32,524 nt of DNA from Euryarchaeota archaeon UBA605. Its GTDB lineage: Archaea; Thermoplasmatota; Poseidoniia; Poseidoniales; Thalassarchaeaceae. The notes under the pieces were generated by a model that made no database searches, had not been told where the DNA came from, and worked only from the letters and a program-made list of their open reading frames with translations. Made by a program: the position numbers and the translations under genes. Within the stretch, counting starts at the first letter, position 1, and every line of letters starts with the position of its first letter. Shown here in pieces: positions 23,850-32,362 of this stretch. The stretch is taken from assembly GCA_002504905.1 (NCBI GenBank), contig DATY01000017.1, forward strand, positions 1 to 32,524, written 5' to 3'.

Positions 23850-24155
23850 TTATATTCGTCTGAGTTGTAATATCACAGACGGTATAGTATATGTGTAATC
23901 AAATTTTTCCCCGATTAAACGAATTGACTTAAGAGTACTATCAAAGATCACTTGTTCGAAGTAAGAATCCACATTATGTAATGGCATACTTGCAATTAAT
24001 TGTCCTTTCTTCGTTAACATTATTCCCGTTGCCACATAGGGTTTATACGAAGAATAAGAAATATATTCTTCTGTTAGATTAATATCTCCAAGATTTTCAA
24101 ACATCTTAGAGAATTGAAAACTGATACTATCCCAATCTGTAATATTATATTCCAT
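23850..24155 (-). CDS. Small soluble protein of unknown function
   Basis: This 101-residue frame lies between the aminopeptidase, with which it converges, and the divergent symporter. It has a helical N-terminus (SISFQFSKMFENLGDINLTEEYI) and several strands (VATGIMLTKKGQLIASMP), no membrane segment and no cysteine. GGGGAT precedes the ATG. No family recognised; the spacing to neighbours and the composition support it as a real gene. Confidence 0.6.
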   Translation of the reverse strand: MEYNITDWDSISFQFSKMFENLGDINLTEEYISYSSYKPYVATGIMLTKKGQLIASMPLHNVDSYFEQVIFDSTLKSIRLIGEKFDYTYTIPSVILQLRRI

Positions 24156-24268
24156 ATCCCCTGAATATTAATTTCTGTTAAAGATATTTTTATTCTAATT
24201 TTTCTAATCTAACCAGGAGGGAGACACATACCCCATTGTTGATAGTCAACATACCTACGCCCAAGGCC

Positions 24269-26356
24269 ATGGATTTACTTCTAGTAGCCTCATTCACATT
24301 ATTCATGTGTGCATTTGCAGGCATAGGATTAGCTAGTATGTGGGTCAAGGAAGATACAACCGATGATTATCTTGTAGCGGGACGAGGCATGCATCCAGCG
24401 TTAGCAGCTTTATCTGCAGTCAGTACTTGGAATTCAGGATATATGTTCATCGGTTTTATCGGATTTACATTCACTATGGGATATTCAATTATCTGGATTG
24501 GTTTAGGATCCATGATAGGACAAATTGTTGCTTGGATTTGGTTATATAAATTCATTCAACAATCAGCTAATGAGAGAGGTGTACGATCTCTATCTTCACT
24601 TGTTTCTGACGTTACAGGTTCTCCAGAAGCAAAACTTGCAGCATTGTTTTCTGTATTATTCCTCTCTGTATACGCTGCAGCACAACTAACCAGCGGAGGA
24701 AAAGCTCTCTATGTAATGCTAGGATGGTCTGAAGTAATAGGTATTCTAATCGGCTTTGTTCTAGTGGTTGCTTACTGCTATGCAGGAGGAATTCGCGCAT
24801 CAATATGGACAGATGCAGCACAATCCAGTGTAATGATAATTGGTTCAAGTTTACTTTGTTATGTGGCCATGCAAGAAGTGGGAGGTTTATCCGGATTACA
24901 CGATGGATTAGCATCCCAAAATGCAAATCTAACAAGCATTGTTCCTGCCGACCTAAACTTCGGAGTGAGCCTATGGATATTCGCTTTCTTTCTAGGTGGG
25001 TTAAGTGTTGCTGGGCAACCTCAAGTAGTTACCAGAGTAATGACTTTAGGGACAGATGAAGATAGAAAAACTGCTATGATTTGGTTCTTTGCTTGGCAAA
25101 CACCTTTCCTATTACTAATGGTAATTATCGGTTTAGCAAGTCGAGTTGTTTTCAGTGGAGCTGACTTCGATCCAGAGTTAGGATTACCAATGTTAGCTAT
25201 GGAAACATTAGGTCCATTTTGGGTTGGACTAATACTAGCATCTATTTTTGCAGCAACAATGTCAACAGCAGATAGTCAGGTTCTCGCCTGTACTGCTGCA
25301 TTCACAGACGATATTATGCCGCAAATTAGCCAAGATCACAAGAAAACCAAAATAGTTACTCTAGTCATTGCAGCATTTGCTACTATGATTTCGATTTTTG
25401 GATTATATGTCCCTGGAGGGGATTCTGTTTTTGCCTTAGTTGTACTAGCAGTTTACGGACTTGGATCAATATTTGTACCAATACTGATTATTCGATGGGC
25501 CGGATATAGTCCAGACACAAATCATACTATGGCTATGATGACAACGGCTTTGATAACAGTTATATTATGGTCAATAAGTGGATTTGGAGATGATATTTTC
25601 CCTTCGGTTCCAGGTATGGGTGCAGCATTCATTACACACTTTTTGATGAATCAAATACGTAGTCCAGATTTATCACCATTGGGAAGATTTGATCTACCTG
25701 ATTTCAAAACTTTGGGAATTGGTGCCCTCATTATTCTGGCTCCGGTATCAATTGTTGAAGGAACATATGTCCTCAAAGGACCTGATTCCATGGAATCTGG
25801 TGGAGGAGCCTTAGGAGATTGGATGGTAGAAGCAAATTTTGGTAGTGAATTATTCGTAGATGGAGTTGAATATATCAATGATGGAGAAACTATCACAATT
25901 GAAATGCATACGGATTCAATAGACGATGCTGACGATCTAAATATTGTAGGTGCAACAGTCACACTAACTTACTCGGAAGATGAGACTAGTTCTGGACTAG
26001 GTTGTGCCGCTCCAGGGGCATCGAATCCAGATCCTGATACAATAACAGGAGCTTTGATTCACAATGAACATAATTCAACAGCAAGTGGACAAAATTCTGG
26101 AGGTGATATATCGTCACATCAAGTTAACGTGGAATGGTATAATACCTCAATGATAGGGAATGTTTCAGGATTATCTAAATCCGATATACATGAAGGATTG
26201 GATGTTGGTAATACTGGATCCGGAACATATTCTCTCGATATCAGTGTTATAGTAGATCAAGGTGGTGGAATTGGATGCGCGCATACTGATGATGGTGAAG
26301 AAGTCGAATATTTAGTTGAACTAATTACACTGGATTATTCTATTCTACCGGTTTAA
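24269..26356 (+). CDS. Sodium/solute symporter (SSS family) with C-terminal extension
   Basis: The SSS (PutP-type) carriers use the sodium gradient to take up amino acids, sugars or acetate. Residues 1 to about 500 have 12-13 membrane helices; STAD (Ser332-Thr333) in MSTADSQVLACTAAF matches the Na2 sodium site of PutP, and WNSGYMFIGFIGFTFTMGYS and GGLSVAGQPQVVTRVM are conserved. The first part matches PutP more than other branches, so proline-like amino acids are possible but unproven. Residues about 503-695 form an extra, acidic, mainly beta domain with two cysteines, probably outside. The frame opens at TTG 24236; I place the start at ATG 24269 by family N-terminus, although neither has a clear ribosome binding site. 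Confidence 0.88.
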   Translation: MDLLLVASFTLFMCAFAGIGLASMWVKEDTTDDYLVAGRGMHPALAALSAVSTWNSGYMFIGFIGFTFTMGYSIIWIGLGSMIGQIVAWIWLYKFIQQSANERGVRSLSSLVSDVTGSPEAKLAALFSVLFLSVYAAAQLTSGGKALYVMLGWSEVIGILIGFVLVVAYCYAGGIRASIWTDAAQSSVMIIGSSLLCYVAMQEVGGLSGLHDGLASQNANLTSIVPADLNFGVSLWIFAFFLGGLSVAGQPQVVTRVMTLGTDEDRKTAMIWFFAWQTPFLLLMVIIGLASRVVFSGADFDPELGLPMLAMETLGPFWVGLILASIFAATMSTADSQVLACTAAFTDDIMPQISQDHKKTKIVTLVIAAFATMISIFGLYVPGGDSVFALVVLAVYGLGSIFVPILIIRWAGYSPDTNHTMAMMTTALITVILWSISGFGDDIFPSVPGMGAAFITHFLMNQIRSPDLSPLGRFDLPDFKTLGIGALIILAPVSIVEGTYVLKGPDSMESGGGALGDWMVEANFGSELFVDGVEYINDGETITIEMHTDSIDDADDLNIVGATVTLTYSEDETSSGLGCAAPGASNPDPDTITGALIHNEHNSTASGQNSGGDISSHQVNVEWYNTSMIGNVSGLSKSDIHEGLDVGNTGSGTYSLDISVIVDQGGGIGCAHTDDGEEVEYLVELITLDYSILPV

Positions 26357-26581
26357 ATTATTATCTAAAGTCGTATATTAGGACCTTATTATTACTACGA
26401 TTAAATCTATTGTATGAAGTCATCAATAGAAATACAGCCGGATAAAATAGATGAAAATATGATCAAGAATAGCAATAGTGATATGGATCGCATGTATATG
26501 TGATAATATGGATGTTTAAGAATCTAGGGTAACTCACTCCGATTAACAAAACATTCATCTCTGTATACTCTATGCAGATTT
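26357..26581. other. Intergenic stretch after the symporter
   Basis: These 225 bp hold no ORF I trust. A 29-codon frame at 26414-26503 has no ribosome binding site or recognisable content. The part near 26540-26581 probably contains the promoter of the next gene. Confidence 0.4.
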
Positions 26582-27151
26582 ATGGACAACCAATGGTGGA
26601 TTACCGGTTTGGATGAATCTACGGATGATTCTAAAGCAACTAAGTTATCCAATCCTATTCCTGACAATTTTGATTACTTATCATCTAGAAGGAATAACTT
26701 AGTAATGGTTGGAGAAGAATTTTTTTTAATAGACGAACATTTCAATCGTATTCGTAATATTTTCCTAGCACCAATTTTTATCCTTGCCATCTCGGTAATT
26801 ATACCACCAGCAGCAGCGCTTTTACTCTTTTATCCAATCTACATCATATATTCTTTCCTGGTTTCAATGGACTTGAAGGGGAAACACTTAGCATTAGGGT
26901 TTCTGATGGGGAACTTGCTATTTCTTCCTGCCATAATTAATATCATTCAGTTGAATCTTAATGCTATTGGAATTACATTTTTAATCCCTTTTTCATATGT
27001 TTTCTACCTATTATTCGCACTTGATTCCGACTCAATAGGTCATAAGAAGGCAGCCATTGGTATGTTCTATGGAATTATATTTGGAGCAATAATTTGTTTA
27101 CCATTTTTTGGTATCGCAATTGCCTTTTCTGGTGAAGCCAGTTGGGGATAA
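26582..27151 (+). CDS. Membrane protein of unknown function
   Basis: The 189-residue protein begins with a hydrophilic segment of about 55 residues (DNQWWITGLDESTDDSKATK, then SRRNNLVMVGEEFFLIDEHFNR), followed by about four or five closely spaced membrane helices (IFLAPIFILAISVIIPPAAALLLFYPIYIIYSFL; FLMGNLLFLPAIINI; IGITFLIPFSYVFYLLFAL; GIIFGAIICLPFFGIAIAF). No catalytic motif or cysteine cluster. Family not recognised. The N-terminal WW pattern recalls the membrane protein at 19956. Confidence 0.7.
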   Translation: MDNQWWITGLDESTDDSKATKLSNPIPDNFDYLSSRRNNLVMVGEEFFLIDEHFNRIRNIFLAPIFILAISVIIPPAAALLLFYPIYIIYSFLVSMDLKGKHLALGFLMGNLLFLPAIINIIQLNLNAIGITFLIPFSYVFYLLFALDSDSIGHKKAAIGMFYGIIFGAIICLPFFGIAIAFSGEASWG

Positions 27152-27210
27152 CAGTCTCGAAAAGAAGATTTTTCTGTATGGTTCCTATTCATTTTCGTTA
27201 CTTCGTAATG

Positions 27211-27612
27211 CTACTCGGAGCTCGAGCTAATTATCGCGCTTGCCTCGATTTCCACCAGTAACCTATCATCAATTAAGGCGCCAATCTCTACTCCTGTTGA
27301 AACTGGCATTATTTCACCAAAGAATTTACCATGCACCTTTGCAACCTCCATCATGTACTCTCTGTCAGTAACAAAAATCCGAGTACGGACAACATCCGAC
27401 ATAGTACCTCCTGCCTGTTCTATAGCATGCTGAATTTTTTCAAGGACATACTGGGTTTGAGCTCCAACATCACCTTCGCCGAAGAAATTTCCATGCGCGT
27501 CCACGGCAGTAGTTCCGGCGACTTCAATGAATTGCCCGACTCTAACAGCACGGGAGTATCCGGCAATTGGTTCCCAAGGTGCACCCGATGAAATATTGAT
27601 TCTCTCGTTCAT
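27211..27612 (-). CDS. Rid family (YjgF/YER057c/UK114) protein
   Basis: The 133-residue product has the Rid fold pattern: SRAVRVGQFIEVAGTTAVDAHG, QTQYVLEKIQHAIEQAGGTMSDVVRTRIFVTD, and the C-terminal MPVSTGVEIGALIDDRLLVEIEASA. RidA proteins hydrolyse reactive enamines from PLP enzymes using an arginine in the PARxxV motif. Here that segment reads MPVSTGV, so the arginine is missing; it belongs to a non-RidA subgroup whose activity is unclear. At 133 residues it is normal for the family. It is isolated, with an ATG at 27612. Confidence 0.88.
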   Translation of the reverse strand: MNERINISSGAPWEPIAGYSRAVRVGQFIEVAGTTAVDAHGNFFGEGDVGAQTQYVLEKIQHAIEQAGGTMSDVVRTRIFVTDREYMMEVAKVHGKFFGEIMPVSTGVEIGALIDDRLLVEIEASAIISSSSE

Positions 27613-27664
27613 TAATGAATCCTAACCCTAGATAGCGTATGACATTATCTATGAACTATGATTA

Positions 27665-28060
27665 CTAAAATCCGGCACCAATGTCATAATGTGGACCATC
27701 TGAGCCACAAAACATATCTTGGAGAAGACTCTCTTGGAAAATTCCTAGAGCTATAAATAAGAAGACAATGTGCAGAATACTCCATAGAAATACTCTTTTT
27801 GAGCTAAATTCTGTATCGAAGAACGATATTAATAATATAACTCCATTAGCAAAAATCGCTAAGAAACTAATCCAAAATGATGTCACACCTAAGACCTCGA
27901 AGATATTATCATTATCACATCCATCAGGACCGAAAAATAATCCAATCTCTGCCAGAGCGCCCCCTCCGAATGCCATGGAAATCAGAATCATACAAAATCT
28001 GAAGTGACTTATATTCGATTCCGAAAAACCAATTTGTGCTTTGATGAAACCTCTATCCAT
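27665..28060 (-). CDS. Small four-helix membrane protein, unknown
   Basis: The 131-residue protein has about four membrane helices: FRFCMILISMAFGGGALAEIGLF, GVTSFWISFLAIFANGVILLIS, and VFLWSILHIVFLFIALGIF, with a weaker one between. Loops carry cysteines in FGPDGCDN and MFCGSDGP. No family recognised. First of a minus-strand group of membrane proteins, separated by short gaps from the next one upstream (28083). Confidence 0.62.
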   Translation of the reverse strand: MDRGFIKAQIGFSESNISHFRFCMILISMAFGGGALAEIGLFFGPDGCDNDNIFEVLGVTSFWISFLAIFANGVILLISFFDTEFSSKRVFLWSILHIVFLFIALGIFQESLLQDMFCGSDGPHYDIGAGF

Positions 28061-28082
28061 GTCTTTGCCAACCTTTTCGTTC

Positions 28083-28421
28083 TCAGAACAATATATGCTC
28101 CCAACCCCAGAAGCCCCCCATCATGAATATGAAGAACATGAAAAATCCAATTATTGTTCCTAAAGCTAAACCTTTTGATAAATCTCTCTCATGATTTCCT
28201 TGGTCCTCCCTCTCCCTCCAAGCGTGTCGGAGCAGATGAAATGTAAGAAAAAGGGCTGCAAATTTAGGTAGATGATAGTAACCTGGGGGCTGCGGGCAAC
28301 TATTCGTGAAAGGATCGAAGCAGGCATTTTGTACCTCATTGAAATATGAAATAATCGAAAGGGGAATGTAAAGCATCAGAGAAATAGATATCCCCTTTAT
28401 CATGGCTCTCCATTTTTCCAT
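28083..28421 (-). CDS. Small membrane protein, unknown
   Basis: The 112-residue protein has about three hydrophobic stretches: IKGISISLMLYIPLSIISYF, FAALFLTFHLLRHAW and GLALGTIIGFFMFFIFMMGGFWGW, with a cysteine pair in the first loop (ACFDPFTNSCPQPPG). The charged loop WREREDQGNHERDLSK would be cytoplasmic. Its stop lies 22 bp upstream of the next gene's start (on the minus strand), so the two may share a transcript. Family not recognised. Confidence 0.6.
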   Translation of the reverse strand: MEKWRAMIKGISISLMLYIPLSIISYFNEVQNACFDPFTNSCPQPPGYYHLPKFAALFLTFHLLRHAWREREDQGNHERDLSKGLALGTIIGFFMFFIFMMGGFWGWEHILF

Positions 28422-28479
28422 GATTACAGGAATGGGGAGTCCTACTTTAGATGTACCTAATTAACATAGAAAATGGGGG

Positions 28480-28941
28480 CTAACTTTTGAGTATAAAGAA
28501 TCCAATTATGATACCAAGAAATACCAACTCTAATGTTTCATGAGTACTAGACCAATAGAAAAATTCTAACCAAGATTCATCGAATCCTATATTTCTTCTT
28601 TCTTCTTCAAAGTCAGAAAATCTAGAAAAAAGATTTATTGTAGACAGCAGGATAATAAAAATTCCAGAACCAACTCTTATTTTCTTTGATTTAATATTGC
28701 TAGTGAATTTTAAACCTGAGAAAAGCAATATAGAAAAAATCGTTGTAGTATACAATATCCAACTAATAATATCATTGAAATCTCCTCCATATTCAAAATA
28801 ATCAATAATATCTCTAAATTCTCCGTAAGCTAATATTATTGTCGGAAGAAGTAATAAGAGACAAAATACTCCAAAAAAGTACTCTAATGAGTATTTCGAT
28901 TCATTAAATGAAGTTGACAGTTTTTCATCATCCATGTCCAT
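28480..28941 (-). CDS. Small membrane protein, unknown
   Basis: The frame opens at GTG 28965, but a TATA-like ATATAA lies between there and ATG 28941, so a start at 28941 or 28935 is more likely. The 153-residue product has four hydrophobic helices (YFFGVFCLLLLLPTIILAY; IISWILYTTTIFSILLFSGL; VGSGIFIILLSTINLF; LELVFLGIIIGFFIL). No motif or family recognised. Confidence 0.6.
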   Translation of the reverse strand: MDMDDEKLSTSFNESKYSLEYFFGVFCLLLLLPTIILAYGEFRDIIDYFEYGGDFNDIISWILYTTTIFSILLFSGLKFTSNIKSKKIRVGSGIFIILLSTINLFSRFSDFEEERRNIGFDESWLEFFYWSSTHETLELVFLGIIIGFFILKS

Positions 28942-29015
28942 GGCAAAGGATACGTTATATGGCACACTTTAGAGATTATTCACAATGGTATTTCCATTAA
29001 CCGGCGGACTCCACA

Positions 29016-29999
29016 TCATTCAAAAGACCAAAGTTTCTCATGGTCTGTTTTTCCAAAACCCTCTGGAACGCCCCATTTTTTGATATAGAAATGAATAGGA
29101 ACAGTACCATTTCCCCTATCTACGGCATAGTTTTCATCGAAAATCTCCTCTACGATTGGTGCTGGTCCATTATACGTCAAATACCAATCTTCAGGGACAT
29201 CTGGACCACTCTCAGTCCCATCTGGCCCAATCCAGTTATTTTTGGATACTAATTCCTGATCACTATTATTATTTTCAGAATCCAATAATCCTTCTTCGTC
29301 CTTAATCTTCCTATGAACCCCCAATGCTATATTTTTATTTTCAGATGATTGTAGATGAAAACCAATCTTCCACAAAATTAGACACGCTAATATTATTGAT
29401 AGGCCAAACCCAATAACCTCAAGAATCCAAACTGCTTCAACCCAAACCCCATCCCATCCTTTAATCATTAATGATTCATGGGGATTTTTACTATCAACAA
29501 AAATATCTATTTCTTTCCCCGTAGGAAAATCTCCACTCAAACCTGATTCCATCCTTGAAATGAATGTATATCTACTACCAGAATATGATACATTTTCATA
29601 TTCATAGATATATTCCACATGTGTCCAGTAGTCTGTCGAACAATTACCCTCCGCATCACAATAAGTTTCTTGACGTTCATCTGCAAAATCCACTGTAGCT
29701 TTAGTTTCAACCCAATCGTTGGTACCGATTTGTTCTATAATAGATGGTAGTGCAAACAAAGATCCTAATAAAATGAATATAAATACGGGAAATAGTGGAA
29801 GAATTAGTCCTTTGAAAAAGCCTCTGAATCCAATATATGGTATAACAGGTGGATCATTAATTAATTCCTTAATTGCTTTAATAATATCATCACTTGATTT
29901 AAAATCATCAGGATTTTTAGAAAATAATGTTAGATACACGAACATTATCATGGAACTTACAAATGATAAAGAAATAAGGATTATTATTGCTTCTACCAT
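29016..29999 (-). CDS. DUF3592-like membrane protein
   Basis: The 327-residue protein has a membrane helix at its N-terminus (IIILISLSFVSSMIMFVYLTLF), a second near residue 65-90 (LILPLFPVFIFILLGSLFAL) and a third near 190-215. Between the second and third is a beta-rich external segment, TKATVDFADERQETYC..., with YEYENVSYSGSRYTF and FPTGKEIDIFVDSKNPHESLM, matching DUF3592-type domains, where a strand pattern resembles an Ig-like fold. Two cysteines (ETYCDAEGNC) may pair. The last 110 residues are acidic. ATG 29999 has GGTGG about 8 nt upstream. Role unknown. Confidence 0.72.
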   Translation of the reverse strand: MVEAIIILISLSFVSSMIMFVYLTLFSKNPDDFKSSDDIIKAIKELINDPPVIPYIGFRGFFKGLILPLFPVFIFILLGSLFALPSIIEQIGTNDWVETKATVDFADERQETYCDAEGNCSTDYWTHVEYIYEYENVSYSGSRYTFISRMESGLSGDFPTGKEIDIFVDSKNPHESLMIKGWDGVWVEAVWILEVIGFGLSIILACLILWKIGFHLQSSENKNIALGVHRKIKDEEGLLDSENNNSDQELVSKNNWIGPDGTESGPDVPEDWYLTYNGPAPIVEEIFDENYAVDRGNGTVPIHFYIKKWGVPEGFGKTDHEKLWSFE

Positions 30000-30104
30000 A
30001 AAAATTCCCACCGTCTATGATACGCATAAGTGTCTACAAACTTAGAGTTTTACGTGTAAAAAAATAGATTTTTGCTTGAGCGCAATAGTTTGTTGAGAAA
30101 GAAC

Positions 30105-30275
30105 TTAATTTTCCATCCAAGCTTCTATTTCTTTACTTGCAAGTATCAAGGTTGGAGCCCATAAACCCACAAATATCCCTAACATTTCATCTTCACCAAC
30201 GAAGTAAAGGTACAATGACCCCAATACTGATGCCATACTTGCCATTAATCCAATTTTTGCTAACTGTCCACTCAT
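30105..30275 (-). CDS. Tiny two-helix membrane protein
   Basis: From ATG 30275 (GGAG 6 nt upstream) the 56-residue product has two membrane stretches, IGLMASMASVLGSLYLYFVG and MLGIFVGLWAPTLILA, with a short acidic turn GEDEM between them. The good ribosome binding site and the small, tightly hydrophobic sequence suggest a real gene. No family recognised with confidence. Confidence 0.6.
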   Translation of the reverse strand: MSGQLAKIGLMASMASVLGSLYLYFVGEDEMLGIFVGLWAPTLILASKEIEAWMEN

Positions 30276-30378
30276 TCTAATCTCCAATATATCCTAATGT
30301 ATGAAGGTATAATATATTTGCTGGAATCTTATTGAAATTCCTTTGATAAATTAGTGATTAATATTATCTCAAATAATT

Positions 30379-30564
30379 TCAGGCTGACAAGAATCCAATA
30401 ATGAAGAAAATGAGGATGAAAAATACAATGACAATCAACCTAATAGTAGAATTAATATTTGTTATATTCTTCTTTTGTTGTTGTCCAAATAATGGGTTCA
30501 AAAGTAAAAAAAAACCAAAACACACTAGATCGAGTAAACAAAACGCTTCAAAAACCCCGTCCAT
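30379..30564 (-). CDS. Tiny two-helix membrane protein
   Basis: ATG 30564 opens a 61-residue frame with two hydrophobic stretches, AFCLLDLVCFGFFLLLNPLFG and STIRLIVIVFFILIFFIIGFL, separated by a polar segment QQQKKNITN. It could be a small membrane protein, but AT-rich sequence produces such frames by chance, and no ribosome binding site is seen. Confidence 0.42.
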   Translation of the reverse strand: MDGVFEAFCLLDLVCFGFFLLLNPLFGQQQKKNITNINSTIRLIVIVFFILIFFIIGFLSA

Positions 30565-30607
30565 GACACTCGTACCGTTTGATGAATACAAAGATTCTCC
30601 TAGTTAC

Positions 30608-30895
30608 TCAAGAGTTGAAGGAGAATATTCCTTCACCAAAAGATACTTCAGGCTTTCCTGCCATATATGGCATCATGTTCACCATAAGCTCACTGAATTC
30701 TTTTTGTGATGCTTCCAAGTGCTCCTTACTCTCATAGGCAGCAACTCCTATCATTTCGGTTTCACTTATTCGTATGAGATTGCTGCTTACAAGGCCGTTA
30801 ATTTTGCCGATACTTTCTCTCAATGACTCCATTGTTGACATTGCTTCCTCAAACTTACCTGATTGTACTGTTGCTTTAGTAATCCTATAATACAT
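30608..30895 (-). CDS. Antibiotic biosynthesis monooxygenase (ABM)-fold protein
   Basis: The 95-residue protein fits the ferredoxin-like ABM/dimeric alpha-beta barrel fold: YYRITKATVQSGKFEEAMSTMESLRESI, then a beta strand NLIRISETEMIGVAAYESKEHLEASQKEF and a closing helix. Such dimers are monooxygenases or small enzymes that bind quinones or haem, but sequence alone gives no substrate. The cupin gene at 30980 is divergent and shares the region between them. Confidence 0.75.
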   Translation of the reverse strand: MYYRITKATVQSGKFEEAMSTMESLRESIGKINGLVSSNLIRISETEMIGVAAYESKEHLEASQKEFSELMVNMMPYMAGKPEVSFGEGIFSFNS

Positions 30896-30979
30896 GGTAT
30901 CACGATAATGGATTCATATATCAACTATTGGACAATGAGAATTCTACAAGTCTAAGTATTCACTAATGACGGGTAGTAT

Positions 30980-31672
30980 ATGGCAATACTAACTGCTGGC
31001 GAGAAATTGGACGATAATGGTAAACCTATCCCTGGAACTGGATTTGAATATGAAAGCGATGGGCATGTCGCAGAACTGTTATCGCAGACAGTAGGCCCGA
31101 TAGTCTCTCAACCGATAACTGGTGAATGGATTATTACTCTAGTAGATGGTAAAGAAAATAATGGTGAGTTTGGAAGAGCACTTGTGATTTTCTCTCCCGG
31201 AAATTTGGGTCCACCAGAACATTATCATCCGAATTATGTTGAAAAATTTGAGATAATATCTGGCGAATTTATCTTTTTAGTGGATGGTAAAGAACAAAGA
31301 GCGGGGCCTGGTGATAAACTGACTGTGGAAAAAGGAGTTCGTCATGGTTGGCGTTGTGTTGGGGATGATTATGGAGTAGTTATTGGTGAAGCATGGCCAT
31401 TAGCTCGGATTGCAGAGGTCGTATCCACTTTATTCGGAATGGCCCATGAGGGAAAGCTTACTTCGAAAGGACAGCCTAAATTTTTACATGCTATGCTAAT
31501 AGGGCGAGAGTATTCCGACGATACTGTATTTACTTCTCCACCTCCATTTATTTTATCAATTATGACAACTGTGTTCGCTCCATTGGCTAGGCTATTAGGA
31601 TACAAGGCTACAGAACCTCGATATCTGGAGGAGGAGTTCTGGGAAAAACATGTTAATCAACTCGCCAAATAA
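30980..31672 (+). CDS. Cupin domain protein
   Basis: The 230-residue product has one cupin barrel in the middle: GPPEHYHPNYVEKFEIISGEFIFLVDGKEQRAGPGDKLTVEKGVRHGWRC. This contains the expected metal ligand order His, His, Glu in the first cupin motif and His in the second. The N-terminal part has PITGEWIITLVDGKENNGEFGRALVIF. A C-terminal extension of about 80 residues holds PPPFILSIMTTVFAPLARLLGY, hydrophobic enough to attach to a membrane. Substrate unknown. It is divergent from the ABM gene. Confidence 0.8.
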   Translation: MAILTAGEKLDDNGKPIPGTGFEYESDGHVAELLSQTVGPIVSQPITGEWIITLVDGKENNGEFGRALVIFSPGNLGPPEHYHPNYVEKFEIISGEFIFLVDGKEQRAGPGDKLTVEKGVRHGWRCVGDDYGVVIGEAWPLARIAEVVSTLFGMAHEGKLTSKGQPKFLHAMLIGREYSDDTVFTSPPPFILSIMTTVFAPLARLLGYKATEPRYLEEEFWEKHVNQLAK

Positions 31673-31799
31673 TTCAAAAAACAGCGATATACTGTATTAC
31701 GGCGTATTCGCTACCCCTGCCTACCCGTCTTAACAGAAGAAGCCTTATTCAATTGAAGACGGGGAAATATTCAAAGTAATTATTGAATGAATCATTCCT

Positions 31800-32303
31800 A
31801 TGGTATGGGGGCTTGGGTTTAACTTACGATGGTGGTGGGTGGAGGATTTTGCTAGAAAGCTCCCAGTTAAAACGAGGAAAAGGGTTGGAATAATTTTGTT
31901 ATTGGGGGGAGTCATTCTGAGCATCATTGGAATGGTACCGATGTACCTTTTCCAAGATGAAGGATCTGGTCTTGGAGGAATAGGATTGATTGGTTTATTC
32001 TTTACCTTATTTCCCATCGCTATAACCATGATATTTTTGTCGATTCCTTTTTTTAGAAAATTTGAAGATAGAGGACGGTTAGAAGATGCTTTGTTTAATT
32101 GGTCATTTTGGATTCCAGAAGGTGGCTATGTAACTGAGGTCGAAGAAAGTATGAAACAACAAATTGATTGCTCATCCTGTAATCAAAAGTTAAACGTCCC
32201 TTTTAGTTATTCAGGGAGGGTTTCTTGCCCTGCTTGTGGCATTAATATGGAACTAGAAGAAGGGATAATACAAACAGTGGGAGAGTCATCTATCCAATCC
32301 TAA
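31800..32303 (+). CDS. Membrane protein with C-terminal zinc ribbon
   Basis: The 167-residue protein has a basic, Trp-rich N-terminus (NLRWWWVEDFARKLPVKTRKR), two membrane helices (IILLLGGVILSIIGMVPMYLF and IGLIGLFFTLFPIAITMIFLSIPFF), and a cytoplasmic tail with CSSC at about residues 124-127 and CPAC about 20 residues later, a four-cysteine ribbon of the kind seen in small archaeal membrane-linked proteins. It ends acidic (MELEEGIIQTVGE). No enzyme motif. Role unknown. Confidence 0.72.
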   Translation: MVWGLGFNLRWWWVEDFARKLPVKTRKRVGIILLLGGVILSIIGMVPMYLFQDEGSGLGGIGLIGLFFTLFPIAITMIFLSIPFFRKFEDRGRLEDALFNWSFWIPEGGYVTEVEESMKQQIDCSSCNQKLNVPFSYSGRVSCPACGINMELEEGIIQTVGESSIQS

Positions 32304-32362
32304 TCGGAAGGACACCCTTGTGTCGGGAATAATTTCATAACCTATTGAGCCAATCCAGATTC

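Noticed and set aside
24805..25059. Plus-strand frame inside the symporter with several cysteines
   Set aside because: It is an alternative frame of the symporter core; the in-frame reading has conserved membrane helices and the sodium-site motif.
26414..26503. A 29-codon ORF between the symporter and the next membrane protein
   Set aside because: Too short, no ribosome binding site, no recognisable content in AT-rich sequence.
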